In this document: in pieces, positions 59,228 to 64,000 of the stretch
Layout: each line of letters begins with the position of its first letter
Numbering within the stretch: position 1 is the first letter of the stretch
DNA from: Aequorivita capsosiphonis DSM 23843
GTDB taxonomy: Bacteria > Bacteroidota > Bacteroidia > Flavobacteriales > Flavobacteriaceae
Direction of reading: 5' to 3'
DNA: 64,000 bases
Assembly: GCF_000429125.1 (NCBI RefSeq)
Contig: NZ_AUBG01000013.1
Coordinates: 124,001 to 188,000 of the forward strand
Made by a program: the position numbers and the translations under genes
The notes under the pieces: generated by a model
Seen by the model: only the letters and a program-made list of their open reading frames with translations
The model's database searches: none
Told to the model about the DNA's origin: nothing

Positions 59228-60127
59228 ATGGGAAAACTTTTTGAAAACCGTTGGATTCTTCTAATTATATTAGCCCTTACTTGGGGCAGTTCTTTTATCT
59301 TGATAAAAAAGTCCTTACTCGTTTTTACGCCTTATCAAATTGGTGCTTTTCGGGTTGCGATTTCTGGACTTATCTTATGTTATATTGGATTTCCAGCGAT
59401 TCGTAAAATGTCAAAGAAAACGCTGTTTTGGGTTGCTTTAACGGGTTTCTTCGGAAATTTTTTACCGATGTATCTGTTTCCTATCGCACAAACGCGGGTT
59501 AGCAGCTCTCTTGCCGGAATTCTTGATTCGCTGGTGCCAGTGTTTGTATTGGTTCTCGGCTTTTTCTTATTCGGAATAAAGAGCAAATGGCTTCAGTTTT
59601 TTGGCGCTATCATTGGTTTTGCCGGCGCGGCCTTGTTGATGTATTTTTCCGAAGCAACTTCCGAAGAATCAAAAATAGGTTATGCGCTTTTAGTGGTTTT
59701 GGCTACTGCTTTTTACGCATTGGCGGCCTTGATTATTAAACAAAAATTGCAGCATGTGCCTTCTCTTAAGCTTTCGGGGGCTGTTTTCTCCATCTGGATG
59801 ATTCCATCATTATTAATTTTGATATTTACTGGTTTCTTTACCAATCTTCAGAATACACCCGAAACTTGGGAGTCGCTTGGGTTTTTAAGCATCCTATCAG
59901 TTGTGGGAACTGCTATTGCCATTGTATTGTATTATAAATTGATTCAAAATACAACTCCTGTTTTTGCAAGTACAGTTACTTATTTGATGCCGTTAGTGGC
60001 AGTAGTCTGGGGACTATTAGACGGGGAAAAATTTAGCTTTTGGTATGTGATTGGCGGATTGCTTATCTTGTGGGGAATTTATTTAATACGCGAAAAGAAG
60101 AAAAATATTAAACTAGTGGCGCGATGA
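59228..60127 (+). CDS. EamA/DMT-family transporter 2
   Basis: 299 aa from the ATG at 59228. Two EamA repeats, ten helices; paralogue of 51922-52824 (LTWGSSFILIKKSLLVFTPYQIGAFRVAISG, VFASTVTYLMPLVAVVWGLLDGE). Exporter of unknown small molecules. Followed by mscS-like and lysR-like genes on the same strand. Confidence 0.93.
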   Translation: MGKLFENRWILLIILALTWGSSFILIKKSLLVFTPYQIGAFRVAISGLILCYIGFPAIRKMSKKTLFWVALTGFFGNFLPMYLFPIAQTRVSSSLAGILDSLVPVFVLVLGFFLFGIKSKWLQFFGAIIGFAGAALLMYFSEATSEESKIGYALLVVLATAFYALAALIIKQKLQHVPSLKLSGAVFSIWMIPSLLILIFTGFFTNLQNTPETWESLGFLSILSVVGTAIAIVLYYKLIQNTTPVFASTVTYLMPLVAVVWGLLDGEKFSFWYVIGGLLILWGIYLIREKKKNIKLVAR

Positions 60128-60171
60128 TTATCCATTTTTAAAAACAGCCACTAAAGAATGAAAAATAGATT

Positions 60172-61290
60172 ATGATTGAATTTTTTGAAACATATAAAAC
60201 ACAGTTTCTTTATGCACTTTTGATTGTGGGAGTTGTGATTGTAATGCGCGGTTTAACCACTATTCTCCATAAATGGTTAATCCGGCAAGAGCAAAAGAAA
60301 TTCCCGGGCACTGAGCCAAAGACCGTTAATTTGGTAAAACGGATTTTAAATTCCCTTTGGTTGGTATTGGGTGCAATGGCACTAATCTTCTTGTTTTTTG
60401 GGGAGGCATACGACGAGTTTCGAGAGGATTTTAGACTCGTTCTTTATTTAGGAATCGTAGCAGTTATTACCATTGTAGTTGCTTCCTCAGTAAATATTTG
60501 GTTTAGAAGAAGTGTTGAACGGAAAATGACTGAAGGTGAAGATCCAACCACCTATAAATTTTTACGATATGTAGCCGTATTTGCAGCTTATGCCACAGGA
60601 GCATTAATAGCCCTCTTGGCATTTCCTTCATTAAAAGGAGTTGCGCAGACTGCTTTAGGTGGGGCGGGAGTATTAGCCTTGATTGCAGGTGTGGCTTCAC
60701 AGGAAGCCTTGGCAAACCTAGTTGGTGGGGTTTTTATTATTTCCTTTAAACCCTTTAAAATCGGCGATATTATAAAGGTCGCGGACAATATGGTTGGCAC
60801 GGTTACCGATATCACTTTAAGGCATACCGTTCTTCGGAATTTTGAAAACAAAAGAATCGTTATTCCGAACGCTATTATGAATAAGGAAAAACTGATCAAC
60901 TATAATTTGGACGAATTAAAAATCTGTGAGCGTATTGAAATCAATATCACGTATGATAGCGATTTGGATTTAGCAAAAGTAATAATGAGAGAGGAATGTG
61001 AAAAACATCCGCTTATTATTGACAATCGTTCCGCCACAGATATATTGAATGGCAAGCCAAAAGTGCGGGTTTCACTTATTTCTATAAATGATTATTCCGT
61101 AACAGTTAGAGCGTGGACGTGGGCCAAAAACTATGATGATTCGTTTGATATGCGATGCGATTTATTGGAAAGCATCAAAAAACGTTTTGACAGGGAAGGA
61201 GTAGCACTTCCATTTCCGTCTAGAACTGTGGTGATGAACAAAAAACAGAATTCGATTTTTACGGAAGAGGAAGCCAATACTGAGGATTGA
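60172..61290 (+). CDS. MscS-family mechanosensitive channel
   Basis: 372 aa. Three N-terminal helices and the pore helix region ALGGAGVLALIAGVASQEALANLVGGVFIISFKPFKIGD, the MscS signature, followed by the cytoplasmic beta-domain (VGTVTDITLRHTVLRNFENKRIVIPNAIM). Releases solutes on hypo-osmotic shock. The 90-aa C-terminal domain fits the MscS cage. Confidence 0.94.
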   Translation: MIEFFETYKTQFLYALLIVGVVIVMRGLTTILHKWLIRQEQKKFPGTEPKTVNLVKRILNSLWLVLGAMALIFLFFGEAYDEFREDFRLVLYLGIVAVITIVVASSVNIWFRRSVERKMTEGEDPTTYKFLRYVAVFAAYATGALIALLAFPSLKGVAQTALGGAGVLALIAGVASQEALANLVGGVFIISFKPFKIGDIIKVADNMVGTVTDITLRHTVLRNFENKRIVIPNAIMNKEKLINYNLDELKICERIEINITYDSDLDLAKVIMREECEKHPLIIDNRSATDILNGKPKVRVSLISINDYSVTVRAWTWAKNYDDSFDMRCDLLESIKKRFDREGVALPFPSRTVVMNKKQNSIFTEEEANTED

Positions 61291-61322
61291 TATTTAAAAA
61301 TCACAAACTATAAATAGAATTA

Positions 61323-62219
61323 ATGGATTTTAGGCTAAAAGTATTTAAAACGGTTGCCGAACAACTGAGTTTTACAAAGGCTTCAAAATTATTGTTTATT
61401 TCGCAGCCCGCGGTTACAAAACATATCAATGAGCTTGAAAAGCAATACGGGAAAGCACTTTTTAACCGTCTTGGGAATTCGATAACTTTGACGCCGGAAG
61501 GAGAGATATTCCTCGATTATGCTACTAGAATAATTGAATTGTACACCAAGCTAGAGCAGGAGTTTATGGAAAGCGATAAACAGCTGCCAAAAGCAATCAG
61601 TCTTGCCGCCAGCACTACCATTGCCCAGTATATTTTACCGTCCTTGCTATCGAAATTTAAGGTGGTTTATCCAGATACTTCAATAACGCTAATTAACCAA
61701 AATTCAGAAAAGATTGAATCCTTAGTACTTCAAAAAGAAACCGATCTTGGTCTTTCCGAAGGAACCACTCACAACCCTAAACTGCATTACGATTCTTTTA
61801 TTAAAGATGAAATAGTGCTCGCTACGCGAATTGAAAATAAATATATACAAAAGGAAGAGGTTAGTCTAGATCAGCTTAAAACACTTCCAATCGTAATCCG
61901 TGAAGTTGGTTCTGGAACTAAAAATATTATCGAGAATTCATTGAAAGATGCCGGGTTGAATCTTCGAGAAATGAACGTTCAAATCCAATTGGGAAGTACA
62001 GAAAGCATTAAAAACTACCTCTTAGCTTCAGACTCATATGCGTTTCTTTCAATACATTCCATAGCTAAGGAGCTTAAGAATCATAGCCTTAAGATTGTAG
62101 AAGTGGAAGGTTTAAATATTGAACGTACATTTCAATTTGTGAGTCTACACGGCGATTATGATAAAACCGCCGAACGCCTTAAAAGCTTCTTTGTCTCCCA
62201 TTATAACCTAATGGAATAA
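61323..62219 (+). CDS. LysR-family regulator
   Basis: 298 aa. N-terminal winged helix (FKTVAEQLSFTKASKLLFISQPAVTKHINELE) and a periplasmic-binding-like effector domain. It starts 33 bases after mscS and precedes the YeiH-type exporter on the same strand with a 74-base gap, so it probably controls that exporter, as YeiE does near yeiH in enterobacteria. Effector unknown; sulfite or a related anion is a reasonable guess from the pairing. Confidence 0.93.
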   Translation: MDFRLKVFKTVAEQLSFTKASKLLFISQPAVTKHINELEKQYGKALFNRLGNSITLTPEGEIFLDYATRIIELYTKLEQEFMESDKQLPKAISLAASTTIAQYILPSLLSKFKVVYPDTSITLINQNSEKIESLVLQKETDLGLSEGTTHNPKLHYDSFIKDEIVLATRIENKYIQKEEVSLDQLKTLPIVIREVGSGTKNIIENSLKDAGLNLREMNVQIQLGSTESIKNYLLASDSYAFLSIHSIAKELKNHSLKIVEVEGLNIERTFQFVSLHGDYDKTAERLKSFFVSHYNLME

Positions 62220-62293
62220 AGCATAACAAATTGTGATGAAAATTATCCCTGAAAACATCGGAGATTTGCAGTGTAAAACAAAAACACATTACG

Positions 62294-63235
62294 ATGAAAA
62301 ATAACGGCAATAACAAAAACACTATAATAAAAGTAATCTTTATCCTTGCGATGGTGCTTTGTGTCTCGGGTTATGTAAGCAGCCCTGTAGCTTTGGTAGG
62401 TGGGTTTCTCTTCTCTTATTTTTTAGGACACCCATTCTTGTCGCTCAATAGTAAAGCGGTTAACTGGCTTTTAAAAATTGCCGTTGTCGGCCTGGGTTTT
62501 GGAATGAATTTGGTTGAAACCCTCCATGCAGGGAAAGACGGATTTGTATTAACGGTCTTCTCAATAATCGCTACCTTGGTTTTGGGATATTTCTTGGGAA
62601 AATTATTAAAGATGGATCGAAAAGGAAGCCATCTTATCAGCTCGGGAACTGCTATATGTGGTGGAAGTGCCATTGCTGCCGTTGCCCCTGTAATCAACGC
62701 TTCGGAAAAGGATATATCTATTTCACTTGGAGTTATTTTTCTTTTAAACTCAATTGCGCTTATCGTCTTTCCACCGCTTGGGCATTTATTTGGCCTTAGC
62801 CAGCATCAATTCGGACTTTGGTGTGCCATTGCCATTCACGATACGAGTTCCGTGGTAGGAGCTGCCTATACTTTTGGGGAGGAAGCATTAAAAGTGGCCA
62901 CAACAGTAAAACTTGCAAGAGCACTTTGGATTATTCCACTTTCAATTCTTTCAGTATTTCTTTTTAAAGGAAAAGGGAAGAGTGTAAAAATTCCATATTT
63001 TATTTTCCTTTTTATCCTAGCGATCATAATGAATAGTTATCTACCTATTCCTAAGATGATAACTACAGGAATCACAAGTATTTCGAAATCCTTATTGGTG
63101 CTTACCTTGTTTTTGATTGGTGCCGGGCTTTCAGTTGATAAAATAAAATCGGCTGGTTGGAAACCAATGATTTTGGGAATATCGCTTTGGGTGTTTATCT
63201 CCATAAGTTCAATTCTGGTTATTATGTCACTTTAA
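62294..63235 (+). CDS. YeiH-family (UPF0324) putative anion exporter
   Basis: 313 aa with about ten helices and the conserved SSGTAICGGSAIAAVAPVI and AIHDTSSVVGAAYTFGEEAL. YeiH proteins are annotated as putative sulfate or sulfite exporters. With the LysR neighbour and the TsdA/DsrE cluster 4 kb upstream it fits a sulfur-anion theme. Confidence 0.92.
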   Translation: MKNNGNNKNTIIKVIFILAMVLCVSGYVSSPVALVGGFLFSYFLGHPFLSLNSKAVNWLLKIAVVGLGFGMNLVETLHAGKDGFVLTVFSIIATLVLGYFLGKLLKMDRKGSHLISSGTAICGGSAIAAVAPVINASEKDISISLGVIFLLNSIALIVFPPLGHLFGLSQHQFGLWCAIAIHDTSSVVGAAYTFGEEALKVATTVKLARALWIIPLSILSVFLFKGKGKSVKIPYFIFLFILAIIMNSYLPIPKMITTGITSISKSLLVLTLFLIGAGLSVDKIKSAGWKPMILGISLWVFISISSILVIMSL

Positions 63236-63256
63236 AAAAATCCAAGTATTAAAAAT

Positions 63257-63290
63257 ATAGCCGTCCAAAGAATTTAGGACGGCTATTTTA
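63257..63290. terminator. Intrinsic terminator
   Basis: ATAGCCGTCC/GGACGGCTAT stem (63257-63266, 63277-63286) with T-run; between the convergent YeiH (+) and NDH-2 (-) genes. Confidence 0.9.
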
Positions 63291-63376
63291 TTAAAGCCTA
63301 TTTATGAAGAAACGTCGAGACTTCACAGAAGTTTCGCTAAAGCAGTATAGACTTTTAGACTGCATTGAGATTGCTG

Positions 63377-64000
63377 TTAAACAGGTATTTCTATAAGCTC
63401 CTTTATAGGTTGTTCATAAGTAGAACAGGATTCACATTTAGTACGATCGGTAATTAATCGTACACCTCTTTTATAGGTGAAATAATTCCAAATCCATTCA
63501 ACGAAAACTCGCGTTCTGTTTCGGAAACCAATTAAGGTAAGTACGTGAATAAACGACCAGAGCATCCAAGCAAAAAAACCACTGAATTTTAGTCCTCTAA
63601 TGTCTGCCACAGCTTTAGCGCGGCCTATCGTTGCCATTGTTCCCTTATCGGTGTATTCAAATTTGGCTTTGACATTTCTTTTCCCTTCTTTAGCGATGAG
63701 TTTTCCAACAAATTTTCCTTGTTGGGTAGCAACCGGAGCTAAGGCGGGGAGAGGCATATTGTTTTTGTCCTTTATATGGGATGAATCTCCAATAATAAAA
63801 ATATCAGGATATTGAGGGATACTCAAATCGGGTTTTACAAGTACGCGGCCAGACCGATCTTGTTCCACGTTTAAAGAATCCAATAGGGAGGAAGCCTTAA
63901 TACCAGCCGCCCAAATAATATTGGGAGTTTCAATAGAGCCAACTTTAAGATGGACCTTGTTTTTTTCTATATTGGTTACAGGGGTATTCAATAATACCTT
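63377..64000 (-). CDS. Type II NADH dehydrogenase, 5' end outside window
   Basis: C-terminal 208 residues; the frame is open to the window end, so the TTG at 63991 is internal. It shows IIWAAGIKASSLLDSL, the second FAD contact YPDIFIIGDSSHIKD, ALAPVATQQGKFVGK and the membrane-binding C-terminal helix region SGFFAWMLWSFIHVLTLIGFRNR typical of NDH-2. Oxidises NADH and reduces quinone without pumping protons. The tail has a CESC motif. Confidence 0.9.
   Translation of the reverse strand, partial: KVLLNTPVTNIEKNKVHLKVGSIETPNIIWAAGIKASSLLDSLNVEQDRSGRVLVKPDLSIPQYPDIFIIGDSSHIKDKNNMPLPALAPVATQQGKFVGKLIAKEGKRNVKAKFEYTDKGTMATIGRAKAVADIRGLKFSGFFAWMLWSFIHVLTLIGFRNRTRVFVEWIWNYFTYKRGVRLITDRTKCESCSTYEQPIKELIEIPV

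Noticed and set aside
59177-60127. TTG start at 59177 for the second EamA gene
   Set aside because: A -7 box at 59213-59220 lies within it and similarity to the paralogue begins at the ATG 59228.

Overview
The window looks like chromosome of a marine-type flavobacterium (Bacteroidetes, Flavobacteriaceae). The evidence is AT-rich coding DNA, exported proteins whose signal peptides end in ...AQ, a type IX secretion (T9SS) C-terminal sorting domain (50426-51718), MG2/plug and PD40 surface proteins, -7 boxes of the TAnnTTTG type, and many dispersed intergenic repeats typical of this group. No rRNA, tRNA, CRISPR array, complete insertion sequence or prophage was seen.

Layout. 1-3.0 kb: a VWA protein (cut by the window edge) and its AAA+ ATPase partner, with a four-helix-bundle gene between them. 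3.0-5.3 kb: a LysM protein, a fasciclin lipoprotein and an orphan ABC ATPase overlapping a small membrane protein. 5.3-15.4 kb: a minus-strand run of secreted proteins (PD40-amidohydrolase fusion, M1 and M28 peptidases, PD40 propeller, MG2/plug protein). 15.6-22.5 kb: a beta-oxidation operon ordered marR-fadN-(four-helix gene)-fadA-fadE, the same fad order as Bacillus subtilis fadNAE, with palindromic repeats in its spacers. 22.5-26.2 kb: a 76-bp tandem repeat, DUF488, a PagL-like outer-membrane enzyme, a small secreted protein and HdeD.

26.3-45.4 kb is accessory and visibly rearranged. It encodes several SDRs (two resembling hydroxysteroid dehydrogenases), an outer-membrane porin, a secreted protein, an alkylsulfatase whose body is GC-richer than its neighbours, a YtcJ-like amidohydrolase, two tandem NylB-like serine hydrolases, a flavoprotein and a sodium:amino-acid symporter with an unusual periplasmic extension. 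It also holds debris: an SDR fragment, an amidohydrolase 3' fragment, an MFS 3' fragment, a 139-bp MITE-like element, and two copies of a previously unnoticed small ORF. One copy overlaps the sulfatase start by ATGA. I infer uptake and breakdown of sulfated, amide-linked or sterol-like molecules; the substrate is not known.

45.7-50.0 kb is a co-directional set of small accessory genes (HD hydrolase, PfpI-like lipoprotein, truncated esterase, membrane proteins, two VOC proteins), several of them broken. 50.4-64 kb holds a T9SS protein, two EamA exporters, and a four-gene run of orphan binding protein, porin, DsrE and TsdA-type dihaem cytochrome c. That run probably handles an oxidised or reduced sulfur compound. 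MscS, a LysR-YeiH (anion exporter) pair and a partial NADH dehydrogenase follow.

The strongest structural theme is a set of at least eleven short arrays with a 7-bp period but different repeat words in the gene spacers. Both four-helix-bundle genes sit between such arrays.
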